Assembly (NCBI GenBank): GCA_029204225.1 | Contig: CM055109.1 | Coordinates: forward strand, 40,347,791 to 40,411,790 | From: Diphasiastrum complanatum | Lineage: Eukaryota > Streptophyta > Lycopodiopsida > Lycopodiales > Lycopodiaceae | Direction: 5' to 3' | Length of the DNA: 64,000 nucleotides | Shown: positions 23,801-34,921 of the stretch, piece by piece | Layout: each line of letters starts with the position of its first letter | Numbering within the stretch: position 1 is the stretch's first letter | Notes under the pieces: generated by a model | The model's input: only the letters and a program-made list of their open reading frames with translations | The model's database searches: none | Told to the model about the DNA's origin: nothing | Position numbers and translations under genes: made by a program

Positions 23801-25831
23801 TGAAAATAAAAAAAGTTTAGGGCAAGATGGAACCATTGTACTGGCTCCATTCTACCCGAAAAATGGACTCCATCCAACCCCATGAGTTCTTTTGCACCAC
23901 TTCTTATGAAGTTGGTAAGCAAAATCATTTGTTCATAATTGTTGATAATTTTTTTTGCAAATATTTGAGTTACATTTTACGCACTTAAAAATTGACCAAA
24001 GAGACTAAACTTAAACCAATATATATTCATACATAAATGTTCCGAGTACAGAGATATATTACAAACTAAGTCGGGACTGACTTTCACATACATGCTTGCT
24101 ACAATATTGAAACACCTAATTAAATCCAACTAAGTCATCCTCGTCCTTGTCATTGACATCGCGATTGGACTCATGTGACTACGATGCTTGAGATTGGGAC
24201 TGCGATAACTGCATCCAATGAAGATGAGTCAGTTATTTGAGAAATGTGATAAGAGTGAAAGTCAGACCACATGAATGTAGTGAAGTTAAAATATGTTATG
24301 GATTAACTTATAAATGATTTGGATAAGGATCTAAATGTGGTGTACTAGTATAATTGAATTCTTCACCTAGACATTTGATATTTCTAAATCATTGGCAATT
24401 AACTTGAGTAGTTGATCACTCCAAGATGAAGTTAATTGGTAAAACTATCAGTGTGATGTGGATTCACCGGGAACTGATGGTTTTTAAATTATATAGTGAA
24501 TCATTTGGGTTCATCAGTGAGGATTGTGTGCATTGGATATACAGTATTCATGGGATAGAGTATTCCTTAGTTATGGAAGAGACTCAGCTCATTGGTGATT
24601 GTATCCCAGAGCGCTCAATTGGATAACAAATCATAATGAATCCAAGAATAGTATATGAATTGATATTCAACAAGACTTTGGGTATCTAGATCGATTCTAG
24701 ATTATAATCTAAAGTTTTTGTAGTTGAAAATGATTGTCATTTTGGTATGTGTTCAATCTTTAATTACCAGTGGTTATAGAACTTGAATCTTGCATTTCAG
24801 TTAAAGAATCATGTTTGAAGAATATTCCTAAAATCCAGTATTTTTTTAGTGGAAAGATTTGGGAGTCATTCTTACTTTTCTTGAGTTATGTTGGACATAT
24901 ACTCCAGTATCCTGTAAATGATTAAGTATGGTTTGGATTCCAAAAAATTATGATTGACAAATCATATGAATCTAAATATTTATGATTGACAAATCATAAA
25001 TAGATATTTAATTATTGTTAGAGGATTCAAAGGAATGGTGATGATTCTTGAGTGTGATGATTAATTCTTGATCTATTATTTGAGAATTCAGATTAGTGTT
25101 TTTGAATCTCTCTACTCCAGTATTTTAAAGTGAGAATCTATGGATCTCATAGACATTATCTTATTTATCTAGTGGATGCTATTCTACTACAATTTATGGT
25201 CTACAGATGCTTGAGTACGATTTTTTGTTTGATTGGATCTCTAGTTATCATAGGAGACAGACAAGTCTATTAAGATGAATGAATGCTATTTTCTTATATT
25301 TGGTGCTAGAAACAGGAGCAACTAACTCAAAAGAGTATCTGGGATACTCAGAGTTGAGTTTTAATCATTTGATATCTTAATGATTCTCCTAAAGTTTTTA
25401 GTTGAATGAATTATCATGTTTTAGAATTGGATTCTAAGGATAGTTGTACTTGGAAGCTTTTTATAAATTGTCTGCCAGAGTTTGTAGATAATTTCAGACT
25501 GTAATTAAATTTCTTTTTCTTAAACTTTAATCTCCTAAGTTAGGAAATATTTCACTCAATGGTTCATGTAAGTGTTTTACATGAAGGTGATGTTACTAAC
25601 TTGTGTTGAGTGTAACTTAGTTGAGAAATTTATTGCTTAGTGTACTTTTCAAACTTGAGTGGTACTCCAGAACAGAGATTAACGATTGGAAATAGGTTTA
25701 TCTCTGAGTACTTGTTTGATATGGAAGTCAGACTAAGAATAATGATTTTTTCCGTTAATATTGAAAGTTAGAGGAACTGTTCTTGTAATTTTTTTCATGT
25801 CTTGAGGAGCTTCTAAGTATAGAAGCAGTTT
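23801..25831 (+). other. Presumed non-coding internal 3' region of an LTR element
   Basis: The sequence has no long frame or domain text. It ends at a polypurine tract adjoining the LTR at 25845, so at least its right part is internal retroelement DNA. Composition is AT-rich with many GATT/AATC words. Confidence 0.4.
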
Positions 25832-25844
25832 AAGGAGGGAAGAA

Positions 25845-26293
25845 TGTTATGGCCATATTCGGTTAAGGACCTGGAATAGTCCTAATATGGTAGACCATCC
25901 CTCCAGTACTTGAGATTATTGGTCATGCCGTGATTTAATTCCATGTCAAAGCCTGTTTGTGACTAATTACCTTGAGAGGACCCATAGACATTTGGAGCAT
26001 TGCATGTATGTGTGACAGATATAGGCAGGAGGACTGCATGAAGAAATGTGATCTATTTATAGTTGACCTGCATGGAGATTGCATGGTTACATGCACAAGA
26101 CTCTACTCTCTATATAAGGAGGTGGGGATTCTCCCATCGACATATTGGGTTAGATTACCAGTTTCTCTCTTCTCCTCTTGCTTCACATGGCATGGCTTGG
26201 GGGCTAGATTGGTTGGGTGGTTTGGCTCCATAGTCTCTCTTATTGTGTTCTCCTATCCTCATCTTAGGGGCAATCCCTTTTAGGGTTCTTACA
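25845..26293 (+). mobile_element. 3' LTR of a gypsy-like family, with PPT
   Basis: Starts TGTTATGGCC directly after the polypurine tract AAGGAGGGAAGAA (25832-25844) and ends CTTACA. It contains a TATA box (CTCTATATAAGG near 26108-26119). It matches 60596-61074 closely. The next five bases are CTAAG (26294-26298). The open frame inside it (25972-26283) is repeated in the second copy only as LTR sequence and is not treated as a gene. Confidence 0.8.
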
Positions 26294-26472
26294 CTAAGGG
26301 TACCTCTTATCCAAGGGTAACTTGCCATTTAGCCCCCAACACTAAATGGACATATAGGGGTCGCTGAAGTACTGCTAGTTACATAGGTATGTAACATTCA
26401 TTCCCCCTAAACTTAAATTTTTCCTTGTAGGTTAAAATTTGGAAAATTCTTCTGGAGATCAGCCTCCTTTTC

Positions 26473-27187
26473 CTAGGTATCCTCTTCTTCTAATTTTCCC
26501 CTCCACCTAACTAAAAACTCCCAAAGCAGTCTATTCCTTAGAGTTTTCTGCCGGCTATTAACAATCACCTTGGGTTCAAGTGGTCCACTCGCGGACTCAT
26601 CACAAAGAAGCTCCACTGGATCTTCCATAGGGACCGGAGTTTTTCCAATCCCCAACGAGAGTTTCAACTTACTAACATGGAAAACAGGATGAATTCCAAC
26701 GTTAGCTGGAAGGTCTAGTTTGTATGTGACCTTGTTTATCACTTGGATACCTAGAGTGACTAGGGACCCTCAAAAACACCCAATCATTGACCATGAATAC
26801 CTCGTGCTTCCGAGATAGATCAGCAAAGTGCCTTGCCCTATCTTGGGCACTTCTTATGCTATCTTTAGTCAGTAGTAACATTTCTTGCATATCCGCAAGG
26901 AAATCAGCTGCGGCTTGCACCCTAAGGTTCTTCATGCCAACACTAATCAGTGATCGAGGTTGATAACCATCCATAAGCATGAAAGGGCTGAATCCGGTCG
27001 CTGAGTGTTTTGCACTATTATATGCAAATTCCACTAGTGGAAGGTAATTGTTCCAATCAAACTGTCGATGGCCCACATATGCTCGCAGCATATCCTCCAT
27101 CGTCTGATTGGTCCTTTCTGTTTGGCCCTCTAATTTCGGATGATCTGTAGAACTCATACTTAAAGTTGTTTCCAACTTTTTAAACAC
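26473..27187 (-). pseudogene. Gypsy integrase C-terminal half with chromodomain-like end
   Basis: Contains the catalytic Glu context LEGQTERTNQTMEDMLRAYV and VEFAYNSAKHSATGFSPF. After a frameshift come YKLDLPANVGIHPVFHVSKL and LLWEFLVRWRGKLEEEDT. The last resembles the FLVKWKG...ETTWE core of chromodomains. In living chromoviruses the chromodomain directs insertion to heterochromatin. A frame break separates the two parts. Confidence 0.82.
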
Positions 27188-27563
27188 TGCTTGCCAAAAT
27201 TTCCCAGTGAATTTTGGGCCACGGTCACTGACAATATCGCAACGCAGCCCGTATAGTCGAAAAAGCTTCTCAACAAAAAATTGAACTAGTTCTGAAACTT
27301 TAACAGTAGTTTTTGTTAGGATAAATTAAGCAAACTTCGTAAGTTTGTCAACAATTACCCAAACCGAATCGTGGCTCTTTCCTTTACGTGGAAGCTCGAC
27401 CACAAAATCCATAGATATACTTTTCCACTCTCTGGTAGAGATATCTAAAGGATGTGATAGGCCACTAGCTTTTAGCCTCTCTGCTTTATTTAATTGGCAC
27501 TTAGCACATTTAAGTACATAGGCCTCTACTTGACTTTTTCATCGTAGACCACCAAAATTGTCG

Positions 27564-28028
27564 TCAAACTAAGTCAAATGTTCTTTGTATACCCAGATGT
27601 CCTACGCATGGACTATCATGACACTTATGCAATATTGTTATTGTGTCATTCTCCGGTACACACACCTTGCCTTTACGAAACAAAATCTTGTTTCGAATAG
27701 CAAAATCCATATCTTTTGGTAGTAACCCATCAATAAACATTAACATTTGTACCTTTGGTGGAATGTCACTATAAAGTGGATTTAGGTACTCATGAAAATC
27801 TTGAATAAATTGTTCCAAACCTTTATTCATTGTTAAATGACTCAACTTTTGAAAGTGTTCATAGTCATCTAATAGTGGTAAGAAGTATTTCCTATAAATT
27901 ATTGAAAAATCATCCCATGTACAAGGTTGATTGCCTTTTGCAACTAGGTCATCCCACCATACTAAGGCTCTTCCATCAAGAATCATAGTTACAATGGACA
28001 ACTTTTCACATTCAGGGAATTGATTCAA
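27564..28028 (-). pseudogene. Gag-integrase fusion ORF
   Basis: One open frame of about 154 codons begins as gag (LDGRALVWWDDLVAKGNQP, LTMNKGLEQFIQDFHEYLN, MLMFIDGLLPKDMDFAIRN). It passes directly into the integrase N-terminus (KILFRKGKVCVPEN, then HKCHDSPCVGHLGIQRTFD). About 2.5 kb of protease-RT-RNase H expected in between is missing, compared with the element at 5380-9265. No frameshift occurs at the junction near 27680. Confidence 0.8.
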
Positions 28029-28530
28029 GCCAAAGTATTTGTTCCATATAGTTAACGGTAATCAACTAGTTAGTTAGTCTCCGTCGTTGCTACTCGTTTC
28101 AGCTGGGCATGAAGCCCATTGAGCTGCCAGCTGGCAGCGCGAAGGTTTCTCTTTGTTTGTTTCGTTTGTTTCGTTCTTTTTGTCTTTTTTTGTAGTCTTC
28201 ATTCTGTGCCCCTTTTGCGGTTTGCGGTCTTGGAGGTGTGTTTACGATTTGCGGTTGATTCGTGAATTGTTCGTGCTTCGAGTCAAAGACACGTTGACTA
28301 TCGCGAACTGTTCTCGTTCAACCTTCCTGTTTTGTTCGTGCTGCGACAAAGTTGCAAGAGTTCACCATTTCTGACACTTCCTCTTGAACCTTGCAGCTTT
28401 GTTTGTTCAATCCAATTGCCTCTCTTTGCTTGGTAAAGAGTGGCTTGTCGTGCGGTTTTGTAAGGAGATCTGCAATCATACTTTCTGATTTTATGAACTG
28501 GACCTGGAGCTCCCCTTTCGAGATTAAATC

Positions 28531-29945
28531 TCAAATGTGATGGTACTTCAGAGGAATGTGCTTCGTCTTTGAATGGAAGACAAGATCCTGGGACAGATAG
28601 ATGGCACTTTGGGAGTCCACCATCATCGTGCTTGGCCCCTCTTGTGGTATCCTGATTGCCTCTAACATCATCCGCAGCCACACTACCTTATTCGCCACTT
28701 TCGAGGCTGCGACATACTCAACTTCGCAAGATGATCGAGCTACCAGGGTTTGCTTTTTGCATATCCAACTGATTGCAGCTCCGCACGCTATTTTACATCC
28801 TCCAGTGATGGACTTGCTGTCATCTTTGTAGCTCGCCCAGCTCGCATCACTGTAGTGATGCAGCTCAAATCCTTTCTCCTTGTTTCTAGCTTTGTAGGTT
28901 AATCCAATATTCTGGGTACCCTTCAGATACTGTAGGATTCTTTTGGCCATTTGCCAATATGCTAGACCAGGATTGGAATAGAATTGGCTTAATGCGTAAA
29001 CAGAGAATGTCAGATCCGGTCTGGTATAAATTGTCAAGAACATCAGACTCCCGATTAAGTTCTGGTAGGGTATACCTGCCATCTTCTGTTCTTTCTCTTC
29101 TGTTTTTGGGCAATATTGTTTCGTGAGCTTGGCTCCAGCTATCATTGGTGTGGCTTTTTCTTTGCAGTCCATCATGTGGTACTGCTTTAGCACTTTTTTG
29201 GCGTATTCTGACTGACTCAAGTGCATTTTGCCATTTGTTTGATCTCTTCTGGTCTCCAGCCCTAGGCATTTTGTTGCTTCTCCAAGATCTGTGATTTCAT
29301 AGCTTTCAAAAATCTGACTCTTCGTGTCTTTGATCAGCATTAAGAAATTTTCTATCATCAGCAGATCATCCAGGAAAATGGCAGTATCACAAAATCTTTT
29401 CCTACTCTTTGATGTAGACATTACAGTTTGGTTGAGTAGCTTTGAAGTCTAGAGACTTCAGAAGACCATTGAGCTTTTTGTACCAGGCACGTGATGCCTG
29501 TTTTAGACCGTAGATGCATCTTTGGAATCGCCAGACATATTGTCTCTTGTCGGGGTCTTCATAGCCTTCAGGTTGCTTCATGAAGATTTCCTCCTCTAGA
29601 GCTCCATGGAGAAAGGTTGTTTTCACGTCAATCTGGTGAATTTCCAGATTGTACTGTGTGGCATATGCAAGGAGTAGCCTTATGCTTATCATCTTCACCA
29701 TGGGTGAATATGTGTCAAAATAGTTGACACCATATCTCTGCGTGTAGCCTTTGAGAACAAGCCTTGCCTTGTAGCGGCCAATAGTGCCATCTAATTTTAG
29801 CTTTTTCTTGTACACCCACTTGTAGTCAACTATTTTTCTATTTTTTGGCAGTGGCTCTAATGTCCATGCCTTGTTTTGCCTCATCGACTCGATCTCCTCT
29901 GACATTGCCTGCTTCCAGAATTCTCCCTCTGGACTTTGGATAGCT
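28531..29945 (-). pseudogene. Copia-2 reverse transcriptase and RNase H
   Basis: RT begins near 29945 with GEFWKQAMSEEIESM and VDYKWVYKKKLKLDGTIGR. It carries KTTFLHGALEEEIFMKQPEGY and CIYGLKQASRAWY. A frameshift near 29410 precedes the catalytic box, which reads IFLDDLLMI rather than YVDD. RNase H follows: YSDASWASYKDDSKSITG, SSCEVEYVAASKVANKVVW and VDSQSAIYLSQDLVFHSKTKHI. A stop after YHHI truncates the last 30 or so residues, which continue in frame as degraded text. Confidence 0.92.
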
Positions 29946-30070
29946 TCTTAGTATGTTGATGGCTCTTCTGTGAAGCTACAGTACTCGAATTGCGTGTCTT
30001 CACTCCATTGAAGATTATCAGAATAGCGGTTTGGAGCTCTTCTTTGTCTTGTTGACCTTCGAGGTTCGTT

Positions 30071-31402
30071 TCATCGCTGTTTGAACATTTCTTGTTCGTG
30101 GGGTCGATCCTCTGCTTCCTGCTGCTCTGGAGTCTGGGGCTCTGAATTATGATTTGATGTATGTCCTAGATCTCCCTCTTGAATAGGCAGCAGTGTGAAG
30201 ATCTCATGGCCTCTTTCGTCTTTCAGTCTAGGGAATGTGGACTCGTCGAACTTCACATCTCTGCTCGAAACAACCTTCTTCGTGGTTGGATCATACAGTC
30301 CGTACACATGTGTTCCGTTCGAGTAGCCGACCATGATTGTTTGTTCGGATTTGTCATCGAGCTTGCTTCTCTTTTTTTTTGGAATGTGCTTGTATGCTGC
30401 ACATCCAAACACTTGTACGTATGACAGATCAGGCTTTCTGTCTGTCCACATTTCGTATGGTGTTTTGTTCTCCAACGCTGTCGTTGTAGATCTGTTCTGC
30501 AGGTGTATAGCTGCAACTATTGCCTTGGCCCAAAATTGACTTGGCAATTGAGCCTGTGTCATCATGCATCTGGCTCCTTCAACTAGCGTTCTATTTCTTC
30601 TTTCTGCCACACCGTTGTATTCTAGTGTGTATGCAGGAGTGAACAGGTATTCGATCCCCTGTTCTTCGCAAAATCTTGAGAATTCTGTGCTTTTGTATTC
30701 ACCTCCATTGTCAGATCTAAGGATCCGTATTTTTTTCCAGGTGTGTTGCTCTGCGAATGCCACGAACTTCTTGAAAGAATCAAATACATCGGATTTCTTC
30801 TTCAAGTAGTAGATCGTGGTCATTCGGTTGTAATCATCTATTAACGTTAGAAAATATCTCGAACTTGAGAGCGAATCTGTTTTCATCGGTCCACACACAT
30901 CAGAGTGGACGAGCTCAAGAACTTCTTTGGCTCTTCTTCTCTCGTGTGTGAATGGATTCCGATGTTGCTTGCCTTTCTGACAAGCTTCGTAGAACTCAGC
31001 CTCTGGCCTTGAAATCTCGAGACCTGTGACAATGTCCTTTGTACTCATGTCATACAGGCTCCGCATGTTGAGATGATACATTCTTCTATGCCAGAGTTGA
31101 TCTTCGTTTTCTGAAGCATTAAATATGCTTTCAGAGTTGCTGATTATTTTGGCCTGGTAGAGATTTCCTTCTTTGCATCCGACTGTCAGCAACTTGTTTG
31201 TCGTCTTCTCAGTCATACGACAAGTGTTGCCGTCGAACAAAACTCGAATGTCTAGATCTGCCATCTTGGAGACAGATAGTAGATCTTTTCTGAGTGAGGG
31301 CACATAGAGTGCTCCTGGCAGCTCTGCTTGGCCTGACAGGTGTTCGTAGCTATAGAGAGCCGATGCTTTGACATCGTGTCTACTTCCATCGCCTAGAATC
31401 AC
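30071..31402 (-). pseudogene. Copia-2 GAG-pre-integrase and integrase
   Basis: A 443-codon open frame. It holds the HHCC zinc finger (LWHRRMYHLNMRSL ... CQKGKQHRNPF) and the DDE core: first Asp in LVHSDVCGPMKTDS, second in RSDNGGEYKSTEF, Glu in EYNGVAERRNRTLVEGAR. The conserved C-terminal block VFGCAAYKHIPKKKRSKLDDKS follows. It is the longest intact frame in the window. It normally joins cDNA to host DNA within the virus-like particle, but flanking domains here are broken. Confidence 0.93.
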
Positions 31403-31450
31403 TATTCTGTCGTTTTTGAGTTCACGAAAGTTGATCAGAATCTTCTTGTT

Positions 31451-32410
31451 TCAAGTTATGTGAGATGTTTCTCTTGAATCGATGACTACATTGTAGTCGT
31501 GTTCAAAGTAGCTTGTCGAAGTTTCATCGAGTATCGTGAAAGCTTCATCACCTCTTTCAGCATTCTTTGATGACTTTGCAACGTTTGTCTTTTCAGCTTT
31601 GTTTTTTCTTTTTGGGTTGAATCTGCAGTCGTATGCAGAATGCCCTTTCTTCTTGCAGTGCATGCAAGGTATTGTTGGATTGAACCAACATTTGTTGGCC
31701 GTATGGCCTGGTTTGTGACAGTGATCGCAGGAAGAAGATTGTTGATTCGAGGACTTCATCTTCTCGAATCTTGGCTTATTTTTGTTCTTCTTCTTTCCTT
31801 TCATGAAGAGGGCCTTCTCTTGATCACTGCTTCCCTCTCCTTCGTCTCTCACCAGTCTCTCATCAGCGACAAGACTGACTGCTTTGTCAAATGTCATATC
31901 TGGTAGACTCAATATGAGCATTCTCAGTGGCTGATAGGACGTTGGTAGAGATTTCATAAAGTACATCAACTGTTGTCGTGCTGGGACCTGGTGCTCCTGT
32001 CCTGATGCCGCGAGTTGAGCAAAGATCGTTCTGATCTTCTCAACGTGCTGATTCAACTAGTTGCCATCCCACCGTATGGATTGCAGCTGATTGTGAAGGT
32101 GCATAACTGAAGCTGCAGTCCTCACTTCATACTTCTGCTTTAATCTTTCCCACGCTGCATGGCTACTTTCGCAGTCTTCAATCTACATGAGTAGATCTTC
32201 ATCTATGGACAAAATGATGATCGTTGCACGCTCATCCTTTCTGATCCCTTCAGCTCTCCTCGGGTCTCCCTCTGGAGGCTGCACCTCTGAAAGCTCGGTC
32301 ACCGACCAGATGCCTTCGCCCTTTAGGAGTGTTTTGATTTTGAATTTCCAGATTCTGTGATTTGCGCCATCGAGACCGATTGCTACTCTGGTCTGGATTA
32401 TCGTAGCCAT
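31451..32410 (-). pseudogene. Copia-2 gag and protease
   Basis: ATG at 32410 starts MATIIQTRVAIGLDGANH, a copia gag N-terminus. A TAG at 32183 and another near 32057 interrupt it. The UBN2-type gag core continues (LNQHVEKIRTIFAQLAAS, LPTSYQPLRMLILSLPDMTF) and ends in two zinc knuckles, CDHCHKPGHTANKC and CMHCKKKGHSAYDC. The protease active site reads VIDSRETSHIT, where the + copy at 42285 has VIDSGATSHIT, so Gly-Ala is replaced by Arg-Glu. Confidence 0.9.
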
Positions 32411-33091
32411 ATTATGTTGTCTGGAAGAATCACTGCTGGGACATTGGTAGTGATAACCTGTAGGCTCTGATACCATGTCACAGAAGCTTTTTCTTTGTGT
32501 TTCGTGTTCATCCTCTCTTCTGATTCACGAACAATTTTATGTCTTCAAATTTTCTTTTCGTGCGGAAGCTCTTACGGGATCCCAGACACTCGACTACGCA
32601 TCACAGAACATGTTTTATTCTAGCAATCAAGAGACACAGCACAAGGCCAAGAGATACACGAAATAGAGCGACTATATTGTCAGTTTGGTTTTAGAGCGAG
32701 ATTGTTAGTGTCTCGCTCATTGGCAGATTGAATCTCTACTCTTTCGTTGTGTTCTGCTCGTTGGTAGACTTTCATGCACAGCTATGGTATTTTGCTTTCT
32801 TACTCTATTTTCTACGTCTCTCTCTATTTCTTACAGATCTTTGTATTCACTATCTGTCTTCTTTTTCTCTTTTTCTATATGGTTATGATCCAAAGAGGAT
32901 CATTTATACCTCCACTATGTGGAGTTTACAAGATAGCTAAACGTAGAATCACAAGACTAGTTAACGCTAATCAACTAGTTAGTTAGTCTCTGTCATTGCT
33001 TCTCGTTTCAGTTGGGCATGAAGCCCGTTGAGCTACCAGCTAACAGCGCGAAGGGTTTCTCTTCGTTTGTTTCGTTCTTTTCGTCATGTAT

Positions 33092-33671
33092 GCGTATGGC
33101 CACAGTACGTAGACATTACTCAAGTTATTGGAGAGGCAGGGCATGTGGATAAACTGGGCTACTACTCCTCAAGTACAACATCATTTTATTTTCTTTAAAT
33201 TCACTATTGTCTCTCACTCCCAGTACATTTATCAAAATACCAATTCATGTTTGTTGCATGCGCCAAAACAAGTCCCATCTAATGACCAGGACGAAAATGG
33301 ATTAGATGGATCCAACTAGTGTTTTCTGTTCATGGATTCCACTGAATATGTAAACATGGTTTCTTTTTGTCCGTTCTCCTATTACTTCTGTAGGTTACAA
33401 TTCTTTATGATTTGGTCTTCTTATTAGAATGGTTTGCAAGCAGAAGCATTTCTTAGATTACAATGAGTATCCCCAGCCTGTCAGTGGGGAGAAACGGGTA
33501 CGTTACTAAGCTACATGCATAAACAAGCCATGCAACCAGTCCTAGCTCAGCATGGATCAACATTCTGAATCAGGGAGCAATTCTACAATCTATCTACTAA
33601 AACCAGGGAACAAAACAATGACAAGATTAAACTACTCAGCAAGAAACAAGAAACAAGAAAACTAGATTCCT
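33092..33671 (+). other. Spacer with exon-like patches
   Basis: Between the two copia elements. Two coding-like stretches on the plus strand stand out. One is a 36-codon frame reading VWPQYVDITQVIGEAGHVDK (near 33091). The other is flanked by acceptor-like CTTCTTATTAG and donor-like GTACGT (33428-33496) and reads MVCKQKHFLDYNEYPQ. No family is recognised. It may be a displaced host-gene fragment or chance. Confidence 0.25.
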
Positions 33672-34921
33672 TGTGAAAGATTCAACTAGTTTCATCACAT
33701 TTTGCAATATTTTCATATTTGGCATATTGAGGCCAAAACTTGTTTTAGACTTAGAGGTTGACTTTTCAAAGTTCATTAGTCTAAATTTCATTTGAATAAA
33801 CACTTTTTGAAAGTGTGGGAAAGATAGAATGCGAGTTTGAGTAAATTCAATTTGAATAAGTTGGGTACATTGAATCTAGACCCAAAATTGGTAGGGTTAG
33901 CATTTTGGTGGGAAAGCCAAGTGGCCAAATAGGGTTTGGACCTGTTATAAAAGGATGTAACTCATGGAGAGAGTCATCTTCTCTCTTCTCTATCTCAATT
34001 CATGCTTATACATGGTTCTCTTGGGTTCTACTATCCATTGGTGCACTATCTTGGTGATTGCTTGCAATTCTATGTGTAGAATGATCTATATTTGCTATTT
34101 TTGGATCCACACGTGTGAAATACAGTAGCTTGCTGGTTTTGTATGGATAGCAACAGTACATAATCATTTCATTCAAGTTTGATCAAGTTCTATTAGTATT
34201 TGCATCTCAAATTGTGTGTAGATGTTGATTTTTCTACATTGGTGAAATTGGTAGTGTATTTCTCTTTCTAACCAAAGATCATTCAAGTAGATTGGATCTT
34301 AAGGATCTGAAATCTTTCACATGGTAACAGAGCTTGTATTTCAGGTTATGAAGGAGGAAATCAGATCTATCAATGATTTGGTGAAGATATCAAGTCTAGA
34401 GCATGCTAGAGAGGATTTTGCACCAAAATCGGATTTTTTGCTTTTGTAGATTGGATCTTTTGTAGATCAAAACACTAAATAGGTCAATATACTTGTTCAA
34501 TTCCGTTTTTTGAATTCACATGCTGGATTTGGCCGATTTTTGGATCATTGGTTCAGCCTAAGTGGTGGCTTATAGATTGCATATCAAATTTTCAACATTT
34601 GCATGTAGATTTGGAATAGTCAATTTTTTGTGATTTTGTCAAAACCCTAATTTTGATTGGATCTCTAGATAGTGAGGTTGCTGGACTTCATTTGTGTGTG
34701 TTTCAATCTTAGGAAGTGGCAAAAGTCATTAGATTGAGGATAGATCATAGGTTGATCAAGATTCCATGATTCTATGTGTTGATTTGCTTGGATAAGTGCT
34801 AGAAGAGAATTTGTGAGATAGTTTCAAATCTTGCTGATTTCTTTTGAAAGCATTTGTTGTTGTTCAAAGGAGTGCTTTGTGCATTGAAACAAGTTAAAAG
34901 AGAAGATCAAGTCATTGCTAC

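Larger units (their letters stand above)
26299..28062 (-). mobile_element. Gypsy (chromovirus-like) derivative: gag fused to integrase, no protease/RT/RNase H
   Basis: Minus order is: gag (28028 to about 27690), integrase zinc finger (HKCHDSPCVGH, then [13 protein letters not shown] after a frameshift), catalytic core (ISMDFVVELPRKG), C-terminal integrase (27187-26702) and a chromodomain-type tail (26742-26473). A polypurine tract AGGGGGAATGAA (about 26408-26397) and the beginning of a 3' LTR (TGTTACATACC, from 26396) follow. The pol section between gag and integrase is absent, with the junction inside one open frame. The right end abuts the copia-2 LTR at 28063. Confidence 0.82.
28063..33091 (-). 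mobile_element. Ty1/copia element (copia-2), coding region nearly whole, both LTRs truncated
   Basis: Minus order: partial 5' LTR 33091-32476 ending TGTGACA, PBS TGGTATCAGAGC (32475-32464) with no spacer, gag, protease, integrase, RT, RNase H, polypurine stretch CAAGAGGAAG (about 28386-28377), then a 3' LTR starting TGTCAGAAATGG at 28376 that is cut at 28063 by the gypsy derivative. Integrase before RT is the copia order. Stops and frameshifts interrupt every domain, so it is inactive. Another copy, a solo LTR and a partial LTR of the same family lie elsewhere in the window. Confidence 0.93.

Noticed and set aside
25972-26283. 103-codon frame, similar to the 119-codon frame at 60801-61160
   Set aside because: The two are alike because both lie in copies of one LTR; the LTR ends, TATA box and PBS/PPT explain the sequence.
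32464-32475. TGGTATCAGAGC-type motifs across the window as possible tRNA genes
   Set aside because: They are 12-13 bp primer-binding sites next to LTR ends; no cloverleaf surrounds them.
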